In this document: piece by piece, positions 46,618 through 59,000 of the stretch
Position numbering within the stretch: position 1 is the first letter of the stretch
Layout of the letters: every line of letters starts with the position of its first letter
From: Tritrichomonas musculus
Taxonomy: Eukaryota > Parabasalia > Tritrichomonadida > Tritrichomonadidae
DNA: 64,000 nucleotides
Direction: 5' to 3'
Assembly: GCA_039105265.1 (NCBI GenBank)
Contig: JAPFFF010000001.1
Span: 4,836,001 to 4,900,000, forward strand
The notes under the pieces: model-generated
Databases searched by the model: none
Told to the model about the DNA's origin: nothing
Seen by the model: the letters and a program-made list of their open reading frames with translations, nothing else
Program-made: the position numbers and the translations under genes

Positions 46618-47524
46618 TTATGTATATTATTTGATACTTCAGATGTTTATTACATTTCACTTTTGATTTGATACAAATGAATTGAATTCTCTCAAAAAAA
46701 ATGATATGAAAAAAATCTCAAACAATTAAGATCTTAGGTTTGCCAAGTGGTGGAAGTCACAGATGAACCAATTCGGCCTTTGGCTTCTTGAAAAGTAGGA
46801 TTAATGATTAAACTTGGGTTAACAGACTATTTTGTGAGTTTTGCCATTCCAATGAGGAGAGATGACTGATTTTTCTTTTGTTGTTCAAGTAGGTGCTTTT
46901 TTTGCTTTAATTCTTTCTGCAGTAACTCTTCTTTAATCTATTTTTTCAATTCATCAATTTTGATTGTAGTTGCAGCTGACTCTTTATGAATATAATGTTT
47001 CTGATTGCTGAATACAAGTTCATAACTAATTAAATATTACTAAAACATATACCAATTATTTATTCTAAAAAAGATGCATCTTCTATTAATTTTGGATAGA
47101 TCCAAAATCTTAGTTCTATATTTTAATTATTATCTTTTTTTTCATTAAAGTTGAAGTGAAAATCACCAATTGTTTTCATCAATTTGCTTTGAAATAATAC
47201 GATATGTAAATACTTTTTTATTAACCAGAATATCTTCAGTAAACTATATTTGTAAATTATACAAATGATATTTGATATATGAAGAAAAAGTGAAAACTGA
47301 AGTAAAAAGTTCGAGTGATGATACCAATAATGATGATAAATAAAAAACGGTTTAAAAAGATTCTTTTGTTTTAGATTGTGATAAATTGTTAAATCGTTAA
47401 TTTATTTTATCAATTTATTTTTTGTTTATTTAAAAATACATTGATTCAAGCATTCAAATAACATTTTTAAATGAAAAGCATTTAAAAAAATCAATAAAAA
47501 ATGTTTTCATATGTATTTACTTAT
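46618..47524. other. Intergenic with a remnant of a coiled-coil gene
   Basis: At about 46,830-46,990 the minus strand reads TIKIDELKK, IKEELLQKELKQKKHLLEQQ and QSSLLIGMAKLTK, with a stop between the first two pieces. It looks like the end of an old coiled-coil gene. The rest is AT-rich with no feature seen. Confidence 0.35.
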
Positions 47525-48472
47525 TCACGCATTGTCTAATGAAATTGATCCAAAGAATTCGATTGATGAGATTGCGATGATATATCTATTGTGTTTGTAT
47601 GCCAACCAAGATAAACAGCCATCGATTTGTATGTATTTGATATATCTGTAGAATTCGCCTTTTTTCATGCATTCAAAATGACCCGAAAAGTCGCCTCCAT
47701 TCATTTCATCGACGTTTTCTTTGTAGTCGATTAGTTCCCACTTTTCGTGATCATTTGATCCCATGAATTTCCATGTTTTAGGCTGAAATCGATCTTTCAT
47801 TTTGTACAATGCTTGAATTGAGTATGATGTCATGCTTATTTTTCTGTTACCGAAGTCCCATTCAATCCAGGCATGTTGTCTTGATACTCCAATGCACAAA
47901 TAACCTTGGGAAGCATTTGCTTCATCGAATAATAATAAATTGTCAATTGGATAATTTGGATAATGTTGAGTTCCACCCATGAGTTTTATTTCATCCACAC
48001 TTCCATTTGCTTTCTCACGGATGTATGTTATTATGCCGCATAATTTATTATTATCCACATATTCGCATTCAATGATAATAGAGTGGCAATCAGGTGAATC
48101 GTTTTCATCATCAAAAATTGCAATCATTCTGTTGTACAGATACATTTGGTCATCACTGATCATTTGGTTTTCTTCTCCATTGACCATTCTTGAAATGACA
48201 TCAATGATATCTGCTGATTTGACTTGGTTCATTTCATTGATGATGAAAACGTGTTCTTTGATTGTTGGATCATTTCTGTATTTGTCATCAATAACTTTTG
48301 AAAGAACACGTGCTTGATTTATTGTTGTTGTAAAAATGATTCTTTTTTCTTTTTGAATTACAACATCATCATTTGTTTCTTTTGAATATTTTATTTGGAA
48401 GATTATTTTAAATTCATGACTTTTATCATGTGATAAAAGACGTTTCAAAGAAGATATTTGATAAGAAAGCAT
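47525..48472 (-). CDS. Discoidin-type (F5/8C) domain protein, 315 aa
   Basis: The first half (residues 1-150) starts MLSYQISSLKRLLSH and has a BTB-like arrangement as in the large trichomonad family of BTB plus F5/8C proteins (SHEFKIIFQIKYS..., ISRMVNGEENQMISDDQMYL). From about residue 165 comes the F5/8 type C pattern: ANASQGYLCIG, HAWIEWDFGNRKISMTSYSI, KTWKFMGSNDHEKWELIDY and a closing FYRYIKYIQIDG. Discoidin domains bind sugars or lipids; in this family they are intracellular by the lack of a signal peptide. The BTB-like reading is less sure than the F5/8C one. Confidence 0.7.
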   Translation of the reverse strand: MLSYQISSLKRLLSHDKSHEFKIIFQIKYSKETNDDVVIQKEKRIIFTTTINQARVLSKVIDDKYRNDPTIKEHVFIINEMNQVKSADIIDVISRMVNGEENQMISDDQMYLYNRMIAIFDDENDSPDCHSIIIECEYVDNNKLCGIITYIREKANGSVDEIKLMGGTQHYPNYPIDNLLLFDEANASQGYLCIGVSRQHAWIEWDFGNRKISMTSYSIQALYKMKDRFQPKTWKFMGSNDHEKWELIDYKENVDEMNGGDFSGHFECMKKGEFYRYIKYIQIDGCLSWLAYKHNRYIIAISSIEFFGSISLDNA

Positions 48473-49244
48473 TTTTTTTATGTGAAATGAGATAAGTCTT
48501 CAAATATTGCATATAAAATTGCCATTCAATTTAATAAAATTTGAAAAGTGAAAAAAATTTTGTTTTCAATTTTGAAAATTTTCTTTTGATTTTTTTTCCA
48601 ATTTTCAAAACTATATTCAATTTTGTTAGAAAATTTTTCAATTATAAAACTTTCAAATAATAGTGTCCGTTTTGGATTTTATCGTAGGAATACCGTTATC
48701 CTGGATGAAGAAAAAGTCCAGCTTGGATTTTTCATTTTTTCTTATAATAAATCAAAAGTTTAATAGAAGGATTATTATTCTCAAAAAGTTCTTAATGTTG
48801 CATCAAAGAAAATTAATAAGCCCAATGCATAACTAATTTGGTTAACAGCAAATGCATAAAAATTTGCAAAAATAAAGAATTAATTTGGGGGTTAATAATT
48901 ATATATGGACAAATAGTAATTCAAAATAAAACAGTTATCCAAAATTAAAAAAAAAAAAAATCCAAAAAACGGTTAAAATATCCAATTTTGGACACCATTA
49001 ATATAAAAAATGCAAACAAAAGAAAATATGACAACAAATGAAATTCTTGAAAAAATGACATCAATTGATTCTTTTGCATTATTTTGATGATAAAATGAAA
49101 AAAAAAAAAAAAAATAAAATAAAATAAAATAAAATTTCCATAGAGATTGACAAGTTTTAGAATTCTTGGAATTAGGTTTTGTTTAAAATTGGTATTAATT
49201 ACAAATTAAATTGAGAATTTTAATCCCTTTCATTTTTATCCTTT
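48473..49244. other. Intergenic with a MITE
   Basis: Holds the MITE listed at 48663-48995. The rest is AT-rich with homopolymer runs (A run near 49,098; AAAAT units near 49,115-49,130). No gene seen. Confidence 0.6.
48663..48995. mobile_element. About 333-bp MITE with imperfect terminal inverted repeats
   Basis: The left end is GTGTCCGTTTTGGATTTTAT and the right end, on the other strand, GTGTCCAAAATTGGATATTT: about 15 of the first 20 bases agree. Both are preceded by AT-rich flanks (AATA and TAATG), so a TA-type or short AT target is possible. There is no coding capacity. It is unrelated in its ends to the 682-bp MITE at 11.3 kb. Confidence 0.6.
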
Positions 49245-51452
49245 TTGAAAAAATCCTTTTCAATTTTTTATCATATCACTTCTTATAAAATCATGAACAT
49301 CCAAAGTTCAATCGAAAAAATGAAAAACATACAAAATTTAATTCTCGAATTCATTGATAATGAAGATGCTGAAGAAGAAAATTATCAAAACATATTAAAA
49401 TTATACTCAAATTTTAAAATTGGTGGTAATAAGAATGAATTAAAGTCATTTCTTTACTTAATTTCTAAAATTTCAAATAATCATTATAGAAATGAAAACT
49501 TTTTTAGCAAAATTGAAAAGATTATTTTGAACTTCAAAAAAGATATTGATCATTTTTTTACATATTTTGATATTTTCCAAATTTTTATAAAAAACAAAAG
49601 AATTCTTTTATTTCTAATAGAAAGTAAAATAATTGAAATCAATCAATCAATTGTTAATGCCATGTTAGAAAAAAAATATTACAAAATGAAATATCCCCAG
49701 TATTTTTACCCAGAAATCAAATCTTTTATTAACAAAGAATTAATTGAACATATACAATTCGAAATTCCAGAAAATTTTGATGAAAAAAGGAAGATTGGAG
49801 AAAATGATTATTATTTATGCGAATTGATAAGAAACGATAAGATAGAGGAATTCATCACTTATATTAATCAAAATTCACTTAATTTAATAATTGAAAATTC
49901 TACTTATGAAACGAATCCTTTGTTGCTTAAGAAAAAAATCTCTTTAATTGAATATGCAACTTTTTTTGGCTCAATTCAAATCTTCAAATATCTGATGTTA
50001 AATGGAGCTAAATTAACCAAATCAATATGGAATTTCGCAATTCATGGCGAAGATCAAGAAATAATTGATATTTTATTGAAAAGTGATATTGAAAAACTAT
50101 ACGAACAATGTATAATTGAATCAATTAAATGTCATCATAATCATATTGTCAATTATTTTCGAAGCAATTTAATTGAAGAAATAACTAAAGCAGATGATAA
50201 TGAAAAAATTTTGAAAAGTTTATTTCATTATTACAATTTTTCATTCTTCCCAGATGATTTCAATAATAAATTCATATTTTACTATTGCTGCAAGTATGAC
50301 TATTATGATTTGGTTGATTATCTTATAAAAAACAAAAAAATATTGATAAATGAACCAATTGAAGGCAATATTACTGCTTTGCATTTGGCTGCAAAGAAAA
50401 ATAATATCGAAATTGTTAATTTGTTATTATCACAACAAGAAATACAAATTGGTGATGATTGCTTTTTAAATTGCCAAAGATTGGAAAAATTATCTATTCC
50501 ATCATTTATAACTTTTCTCGGAAATAATGCTTTTAAGAATTGTTCTTCATTGATTTCAATTGACATTCCAAGTTCAGTAGTCTCTTTTGGAAAAAATTTA
50601 TTTGATGGATGTTCATCATTAGTTCAAGTATCTCTTCCTTCTACTCTAAAAATAATTGATGAATACATGTTTAATGAATGTCAATCATTAACTGAAATAT
50701 TGATTCCTTCTTCAGTTGAAAGAATTGAATGTTATTCATTTAAGAAATGTTCATCTTTGAAAAAAATTGAAATTCCATCATCGGCTACATTAATTGAATG
50801 TCATTGTTTTGAAGGTTGTACATCATTGAACGAAGTAATAATACATTCATCATTACAAGTAATCATAAAATACACTTTTTATGGCTGCACTTCTTTAAGA
50901 GAAATAAATATTCCTTCCACTGTTCATAAAATTGGCAGCCATTCTTTTGAGAATTGTATATCATTAACTCAAGTAATAATTCCTTCTTCAGTTACTAAAA
51001 TAAAAAACGCTGCATTCAATAAATGCTCTTCGCTAAAAGAAATTTCATTTCCTTCTTCTTTAAAATACATTGGCATCTGTGCTTTCAAGAAATGTTCTTC
51101 ATTATTAAAAATTACGATCCCATCATCTGTAGAAGTAATTGCATCATCTGCTTTTGAATCCTGTTCATCTTTGAAAGAAGTGATATTTGAAAAGCAATCT
51201 GTTATTAAAGAAATATGCTCTCACACATTTATGAAATGTATATCTTTGACCAATTTTGATATTCCTTCTTCTGTTCAAATAGTTGAATCTCATGCTTTTG
51301 AAGATTGTTCTTCTTTATCAAAAATTGATATACCTCCTTCTGTAAGCACAATATATAAAACTTCTTTTAAAGGTTGTGTGTCACTTCTTCCTAATTCAAT
51401 TCCTGAAAATTTGCTGGTTGACGACACAAATAACGGATGCATCTTAATCTAA
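49245..51452 (+). CDS. DUF3447-ankyrin-LRR_5 fusion protein, 735 aa
   Basis: A shorter relative of the protein at 38.6-42.3 kb. The true start may be the ATG at 49293 (MNIQSSIEKMKNIQN). The helical N-terminus and DUF3447 units match the relative line by line (YYLCELIRNDKIEEFITYIN, SLIEYATFFGSIQIFKYLML, SIWNFAIHGEDQEIIDILL). One intact ankyrin unit (ALHLAAKKNNIEIVNLLLSQ, about residues 380-399) is joined directly to about 14 LRR_5 units (from 401; SIPSFITFLGNNAFKNCSSL and so on) up to residue 720. There is no signal or membrane segment. Codon use is more AT-rich than in the longer relative, so the duplication is old. Confidence 0.85.
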   Translation: MKKSFSIFYHITSYKIMNIQSSIEKMKNIQNLILEFIDNEDAEEENYQNILKLYSNFKIGGNKNELKSFLYLISKISNNHYRNENFFSKIEKIILNFKKDIDHFFTYFDIFQIFIKNKRILLFLIESKIIEINQSIVNAMLEKKYYKMKYPQYFYPEIKSFINKELIEHIQFEIPENFDEKRKIGENDYYLCELIRNDKIEEFITYINQNSLNLIIENSTYETNPLLLKKKISLIEYATFFGSIQIFKYLMLNGAKLTKSIWNFAIHGEDQEIIDILLKSDIEKLYEQCIIESIKCHHNHIVNYFRSNLIEEITKADDNEKILKSLFHYYNFSFFPDDFNNKFIFYYCCKYDYYDLVDYLIKNKKILINEPIEGNITALHLAAKKNNIEIVNLLLSQQEIQIGDDCFLNCQRLEKLSIPSFITFLGNNAFKNCSSLISIDIPSSVVSFGKNLFDGCSSLVQVSLPSTLKIIDEYMFNECQSLTEILIPSSVERIECYSFKKCSSLKKIEIPSSATLIECHCFEGCTSLNEVIIHSSLQVIIKYTFYGCTSLREINIPSTVHKIGSHSFENCISLTQVIIPSSVTKIKNAAFNKCSSLKEISFPSSLKYIGICAFKKCSSLLKITIPSSVEVIASSAFESCSSLKEVIFEKQSVIKEICSHTFMKCISLTNFDIPSSVQIVESHAFEDCSSLSKIDIPPSVSTIYKTSFKGCVSLLPNSIPENLLVDDTNNGCILI

Positions 51453-52398
51453 GTACATATTTTATATCATAAAAAAAATCATATTTCACCTAATTTTATG
51501 CTAGCTTTAAAGATTCTTAATAATAATTTTCAATGTTTATTTTACTTTAAAAAATAATAAACTTTAAAAAAAATAAAAATAAATGCTCTGAATATTTTAT
51601 TAATGATTGTAATATAATCTTTGAGATTTCTCCTAAGTTTATATCCTGCTCTAAATACCATTTGAACTTTTAGGTTCAGTTTCATATTATTTTTAATATT
51701 TGATTTAAATGGATCAATCTCGAGAATTGATCTCATTGGATGCAAAGAAATTCAACATTTGGTGCATTCTAGCCGCATTCTTTGAACAGTTCGACCAATT
51801 TCTATATGTGAAGTAATGCTGCTTGGATCTCCTAGTTTTAAAATAAATTATCCACAATTTTTAACTTGGTTCTTAGCAGTTGAAAATCCTTATTTTCAAA
51901 TTTGTTTCCTTTGGCTGTTTTTCGATGAATTGTCATATAACAAAAACCTTTCTTCAATCCACTGAATCACATCATATCAGCATTAATTCCATCCAATTAT
52001 TGGTTTGATTCTTTATTCGAAAATTGAAGCCATTCTGCAAGTTCATCTCGGCAAGCTTGATCATCGGATTATGTTTTAATGAAATCAATTGTTTTATCCT
52101 TTATATAATTGAAATTCTCTTGACCATTTGTGTATATTGATAAATTATTTGAGAATTTTTGCTTTAATAAATTAACATGTTCGTTTGTCATTTGAGTTTT
52201 TTTAAATGAGCCTTTATTAGTATGTCTTTTTTCTATCAATGAAATTATTTCGTCAATTTTTTGTTGGTTTGCTTTGGTTTGTTCATTTTGTGCATAATAT
52301 ATGAGAGAAACAGGAGGACTGATTTGATCATTCATTGCATTATTTATTATTGAAGTTTGAAGTAACATTACCAAAGATTCAATATATAAACAATAAAT
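51453..52398 (-). pseudogene. Intergenic with a broken minus-strand gene, family unknown
   Basis: On the minus strand from about 52,370 down to 51,700 one can read INNAMNDQISPPVSLIYYA, KIDEIISLIEKRHTNK and FNYIKDKTIDFIKT. After an in-frame stop come SDDQACRDELAEWLQFSNKE, then MTIHRKTAKGNKFENKDFQL, with further stops. The pieces are protein-like but I do not know the family. The 128-codon frame at 52069-52455 takes its first residues from the tRNA copy next door, so it is not an intact gene. Confidence 0.4.
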
Positions 52399-52469
52399 GA
52401 GTCGCTCGGGAATTGAACCCGAATCCCGGGATTGGAAATCCCATATTATAACCATTACATCAGCAACTC
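52399..52469 (-). tRNA. tRNA-Gly-TCC-like copy, possibly a pseudogene
   Basis: 71 nt, minus strand, close to the copy at 52834-52904. The anticodon arm TGGGA-TTTCCAA-TCCCG is well paired and reads TCC. The D-arm is damaged (GATG...AATA instead of GGTG...CATA), so folding is doubtful. The acceptor GAGTTGC/GCGACTC pairs with wobbles. Confidence 0.65.
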
Positions 52470-52833
52470 TTCTGTTATTAACTTTTTACAATTATTTAAT
52501 CAATTTTATTTGTTATTAATAATGTTAAATAAATTATGTGAATTAAATGATGACTTATATTACGTAATTACATAAATTGTAACCACAGTAAACAATGAAA
52601 TATCGAACACAAAAATTTTACAAGTGATTCATTCTAATGATTCATAAATTCACGTGTATCAACATCAAAAAAAATTTTGTTTTTGTAAGTAAATTTGTTT
52701 TTAATAGTTTTAATTGAATTAATGAAAACATGATATACAAAAGTTTCTAAAAATAATGTCATTATTCGATCTGGTGAAACCAAAATTCATTATTTGAAAT
52801 GTTTTTTAAAATAAAAAAAAAAAATCAAAAAAT
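52470..52833. other. Intergenic; duplicated pieces of the BEACH gene 3' region
   Basis: Phrases such as AACAATGAAATATCGAA, TTCACGTGTATCAAC and AATGAAAACATGAT recur in the BEACH gene (53,240-53,640). They mark a decayed partial copy of its 3' part lying between the two tRNA copies. No intact gene. Confidence 0.5.
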
Positions 52834-52904
52834 GAGTCACTCGGGAATTGAACCCGAATCCCGGGATTGGAAGGCCCATATGATAACCATTACACCAGCA
52901 ACTC
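52834..52904 (-). tRNA. tRNA-Gly (anticodon TCC)
   Basis: A 71-nt cloverleaf on the minus strand: acceptor GAGTTGC/GTGACTC (with two G-T wobbles), D-arm GTG...CAT, anticodon loop CTTCCAA (TCC, reads GGA), T-arm TCGGG-TTCAATT-CCCGA. One mismatch at the base of the anticodon loop (C-T). The loop and T-arm match other eukaryotic tRNA-Gly-TCC. Confidence 0.75.
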
Positions 52905-53069
52905 TTATGATTATTAACTATTTAAAATCATTTTAAAAACAATTTTATTTGTTATTAATAATAAGATAAATTATGTAATTTGAAAAATGATTTTGTTTTA
53001 CGAATTCAATAAAAAAAGAATAAAGATATTTTATTTTATTTTTTTATTTTACAAATTTTGAATTGATTT

Positions 53070-56000
53070 CTATTTTGATATGTGTGCAGGATTTACATTT
53101 TGGAATTTAATCATCAACGATTTGTATTCTGAAAAGTTGAAGTTTTTCACTTTTCCTTGATAATAAGTGACGAATGAACAATTCGTTTGTAAAGTAGAAA
53201 TTGAATGAAAATCAGTATCATAAATAGCAACAACAGTAAGCAATGAAATATCGAAAACAAAAATTTTCACGTGATTCATTCCAATGATCAAAAATTCACG
53301 TGTATCAACGTCATAACATTTATGCATTTCTAAAATGTCTTCTTCAAAGCATTTGATAGACATCACTCTTCCTTGGTGATCAAAGAAAAGGATGAAATTT
53401 CGCTGACTTACAACAACAACTCCTGATTTAAAGACACAAATTTCTGGAACAATGAATTCATTTTCTTCTTTGAATTTGAATTGTTTGAATTCTTCAATAT
53501 CTTTTAAGAGATCTTCTCTTCGTATGAATGGACTGATCATGTTCTTTAATTCAATATCATTATCAATATTAGCATCCGTCGTTGCTAATGAATTAAACTT
53601 ATTTTTAATCACTTTCAATGAAATTGAATTAATGAAAACATGATCAACTAATGTTTCAAAAACTAATGTCATCATTCGATCTGATGAAACCAATATTCCA
53701 TTATCATAGCAACAGCCAATTGAATTAATCCAATCGGAATGATAACAAGAAGAAGAAATTTGACTCGTTGAAACAGCTGACAAATCCCAAACACGAATAG
53801 AACAATCTCTTCCTCCAATGACTAATAAACGTCCGCCTGCAAGAGCGACACTTGTTATTATTGATGGAATGTGAAACATTGTTTTAGATGTTTTTGTACT
53901 AACGTTAAAAACGGTTAAAAATGGATCCTTTTTAGTTCCAAAAATTGCCAAATTTAAACATTTTGAATAACACAAAATATCGCCACAAATGTTTGGCAAA
54001 TAAATTTGTGATGTTTCTCGTGTTGACATTCTAATTTCCAATGCTTTGGATGAATCTGAAGAAACTAAAATGTTTTTAATAAATCTTGTTTTATTGTCAA
54101 AATCAGTCGTTGATACAGGGATCTCAAAAGTGTCAACATTTGAAGGTTCATTTCGTGATGGATGGAGATCAGTAAACAATTGCTCTGGCATTGATCCGAA
54201 TTGAATAACTTCTTGATTAAAGTCAGGATTTGGTGTTTCAGGGAAAGAATAAGATTTATAGAGATTATATTCTTTACCTTCGCATTCAACTGTTCTCCTT
54301 TTTGTGCCAAACATAATGTCAATCCATTTTGATATTGAATGATCAGCAATTGTGCCTTCAAGCATCAATCGAAGAATCGAAATGAAGCAATGTGAATTCC
54401 TCGACCATTCAGGCAAAATAACGTTCTGAATTCGAACATGATCAGAGCCAACGCCGAGATCGAATTCATTCTCATTCACCAATAAATTTGGTGTGTAAAA
54501 GAACTCTGGAATGAATTCTTTTGAATATTCAATGACTGAGTTGATTGATTTGAAAATTCGATCAGGAAGATCAAAACGTGGATAAATTCCATTGTTTTGG
54601 AATTGCGTTACATGAATTGTCGTGTATGGCTCAACACGAACTAAATACCAAGCAACTACAAGTGCTGATGATGGAAGTTCTCCAAATAAATAAGGAATTT
54701 CATCTTCTGGGAATTCTTTGTATTTTCCATGAACTGAATTCTTCAATTTTTCTTTATTCAATGCTGAAACGGGTGTTGAAAAGTCACGATAAAATTGTTC
54801 ATCTTTCAAAAAGAAGCAATCTGATGATTTAGTTATAATGAATGGAAAGATTGGATATTGACGTAAGTCATTATAAGTTCGTCCACTCAACATGTTCAAA
54901 TAATAAAGATATGAAAAAGTGGAAATACTTCTTTTCTTCCATAAATTCACCAAATCAAGATCTTGAACAATTGCTGAACTTTTCTTATTTTGATAAACTC
55001 CTTTACAAACAACTCGTAATGAGCCGAAAAAGTCAAATTTGGTTCCACTTTTTTGATATTCATAAGACAGTTTTAATTTATCAATGTAAGAATAAAAACT
55101 TTTTCTTTCACATTCAGTAAAAACAACAAAATAGCTTCTTCCATTGTTTTTAAAGATTTCACAAGAATTTTCAACATGTGAAATTCTTCGATTTAAAATG
55201 AATTCAACTTCTTCCCAATAAATGCAAACATTCTTTGTTTCTGTATTCAATGTTATGAATGTTTCTGTAGCTAATAAAGTTCCATCTTCTTGTTTTGATG
55301 GTGAATTAATGACAACTTTTGTCTTGAAATTATTATGTTTAGATGTAAATGGAAGTGTTTCTAATGTTTTGTAAACTAACTTCTCATTTTCATTAATAAT
55401 TTTATTATTACCTCGATTCGAAGATGCATCAGAATGATCATTAAATTTATTATTGATTTTCATCATTAATTTCTTTCCTGTCTTTGTAACTCTATTCATC
55501 ATTTTGAACCTCTTTATTTCAGATTGCTTGTTGACATTCTCCCAAGGACCTGGTGTTTTAGAGATTATTTTTAAAAATGAATCTTTCAACTTTGAAAGAA
55601 AATTATTGTCATTCTTAAGTTTCGTTTCTTGCTCTGTTAAAAAATGTGGATAATTTGAAATGTAATGCTCAAATTTATCTGGATCATAAACATAAAGAAG
55701 TTTCTCTTCAATTGGAGCGTCACTTTTCTCATTATCAGGATATTGTCTCTTAAATTGGAAACTCTCCGATAAATCTTTATTAATTGCTTGATATTTATGA
55801 ATAACAATAGCTTTGTAAGCTGGCAAACATTTAGTTAAAATGTCATTTGAAATTTTTGTGTATTTTTCTACTTTTGCATTGCTTTCTTCTTTTGTTTCTG
55901 CTTCTTTGTTTTCAATCGGTTCTTTCTCAAGAAGACTGAAGAGATAAGTTTTGGCATCTTTCAAAGGAACTTCAATTTTTCCTTCACAAATCTGAACCTT

Positions 56001-59000
56001 TGTGATTTTCAAATTGGCATTCGTTTTCCTTATCATTATTTTAATCAATTCTTTGTCAATTGATTTACGTAACGAAACATCACAATCAAGTTCATTTGAG
56101 AGTTCAGCAATAAAACCGCCAAATCCAGATTGATTCGATGTTTTTCTAAGATTTTTAACAGCAAATAAAATGAAGTTATAAATGTAAGACGAATAATTTT
56201 TCATAAAGTTTGGATCATTACTAATCAAATAAATAAGAATCTTTTCTTTAACCTCAGTGAAATCAATTGATACGTTTTGTTCATTATTATATAAAATTCC
56301 TTTTGGTGAAGTTCCGTTGTAATAATCAAGGAAGTCCAACAGTTCAATCATGTGTTTTGTGTTATCAATACTTGTGATGCAAAGATCTGCAAATTCAGTA
56401 GAATTAGCATTTTCATTAGGATTGAAAGCTTGCAGATAAAAGTTTGTTAGCCAATAAGTCCAAGAAGGAAAAGTAGAAATTGTTGCTTGAATGTTTGACT
56501 TAGTTCTAACAAAATTGTTGCAAATTGTTTGATTCAATTTCAATGAATTTGAACGCTTCAATAATGTAACAAGGAAAGGAAGAAATGAAATTATATCTTC
56601 TTCCATTATCATATGTAAAACCATGTTACAAATATGTTCAAGAGATTCTTGTAGAACTTTTTCAGAAGGATTGAAAACAATTATAAGTTGATAAACTGTT
56701 GAATACAATTTCTTTCCTAAGTCAATTTTCTTAGCAACAATTTGAATGATCTTTAAAGTTAATTCAAGGATGTCAATGGAATCATGAAACCTTGAAATTA
56801 CAATAATGTAAGGAGTGAAATTGAAATCAGAACGATTGAATTCAGCTTTCGAATACAAAATGTCAAACAAAATATTCAATATGTTAAGAACAATGTATTC
56901 AGACTTGCTTGAACATAACAATTCAGTAAGAATTTGAATGTTGCCGTCATTTGGTGAATCACAACACAACTTTTTCAAAAAGTTCCAAAAATATTTCGAT
57001 TGTTGAGATATTTGGTCATGATAAGTAACACCTCTGTAAATTATCAAAGACAAATCCTCGATAACGACATTGAAATGATATTCTCTTGAATCATACAAAA
57101 ACAAAGGTGAATATGAGAAAATGATTGGCCATATTGTTTCATCCACTCTTGATAAAAACTCAGAATTCAAATAAATCGATTTAATCATCGATTTCTGAAG
57201 CTCAGGATGATGAATCTTTGTAAACATTAAAAACAAATCTTTAATAATATTAACGTCAATTAATTTCTCACAATGATAAAGGAAAGAAGCCAATAATTCA
57301 AAGAACCTAGATTTAACAAAAGATAGCTCACAAATATTAATAGCGTTTGCAAGAATAGACAAAATGAAATGCAAGTTCTTTTTAGCTTTTTCAATATCAT
57401 TATCATTAGATATCAAATTAATCAAAGGTAGCAAAGTATTGATTGCTCCAATGTTTTGAATAACATCACGAAAGATCGTGATGATTGGTATTGTTCGGCC
57501 AGAAATCGGTGTTCTTAATGTGTTTTTATTAACATTGAAACAGAAGTTATCTTGTGATTCTAACGGATTAAACAAGCACAACAAATTATCAAATTTGTTG
57601 CAATTTCGATCATTTGAAGATAAATATTGAATCAAGTTTTGTCTAACATTAAGAAAATCAACTAATTCACTAAGGAAAAGAAAGGCTGACATGTCGCAAA
57701 TCAAGCTAGGTTGATCAATTTCATGCTTAGAAAGAAGTGGTCTTCTACAAATGTATAATTTATATTCACCTGTATTGAAAGCGAAATTAATTTTATTTGA
57801 GACTTTGTTACTGTTATCGTCAAATAAATCTAGACTTAAAACATAGTTGTTCAAAAGACCTCTTTTGAATGAGAAGCACAAGAAGTACCACCTTCCTTGT
57901 TCAAAAGTGTAATCAAAGTCTGTTGCTGGCTGAATTTCTTTAACTTCATTTGATTGGACATTGTGATAATATTTCATATAAATCTTGTTCTTTAAGAAAT
58001 AAAGATCAAGATGATATTTGTCATGATCAAAGAAGATTAATGGTGTGTCAACATCAGAATCAAGATCATTCAATCTAACCCAAAAGCAAAAAGTGAAATT
58101 TCCACTCAAATTCATCTTCGGTGTGATGATTCCACATCCAGTTTGATTGTCAAATCTGAAGAATGAAAATGGAACATTGTACAACTTTAAACGTTCGCAA
58201 CGATAGAGGAAAGTCATGTAGCTGTTATCTTTTAGTGATTCATTACGGATATATGAAAGAAGATGCTTATTTAATATCTCAAAAATTTCACTTGAATATT
58301 TGAATTCAGAATTTTTTACCAATTCAATTGTTGAATAGAATTTTGTGTTATCAAAAGCTTCGGATGTGATGATTGAAAACAAATTCAAATACTTCTCTCT
58401 TAGTTCTTCATTATCTTGTATAACAGGGAACCTTTTAATTATAAAATCAGAAACTTTTGCATGATCAAGTTCGATGATGTTTCCTGGATTTTGACTCAAT
58501 TCAAACAATGAATTTGCAATCATTGTTTCTTCATCAGGAATGTTTGGCAGCAATCTCAATAGAAGGTCAATAGCCTGATAAAGACGAATGAAACGGTGTT
58601 GTTTAGGTATATATTTCATTTCACATGTTGCAAGACTAAATAAAGTATTGAATTTAAACGGTTTTTTATATTGGGCCAAAATGTCAAAAAAGTTTTTGTC
58701 ATTTCTTAACTTGAAAATGAACGAAGCTCTTTGAATTATCAACTTACGAATAAGATTGATTGTGAATTCGAATGATTCTTCGTTTTTGTCAGTAATTGCA
58801 AATGTTGCAATTGCTTTCAAAAAGTTTGAAATGTCAACTTCAGGTGAAATTATATTGAACAAATTAATGATGCAAGTATTCAAGCCGTAAATAAGTTGTG
58901 ATCTGTCGCCTTTGCAAGCATCTTCAATGATTGATGAGAAGACAATTAATATTTCTTTTGTTATGGGATTGTTGTCACTAAGACAATTGATCGCCCTCTC

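Noticed and set aside
52069-52455. 128-codon minus-strand gene
   Set aside because: Its first residues come from the tRNA-Gly copy and the frame is part of a broken gene that continues beyond its stop.
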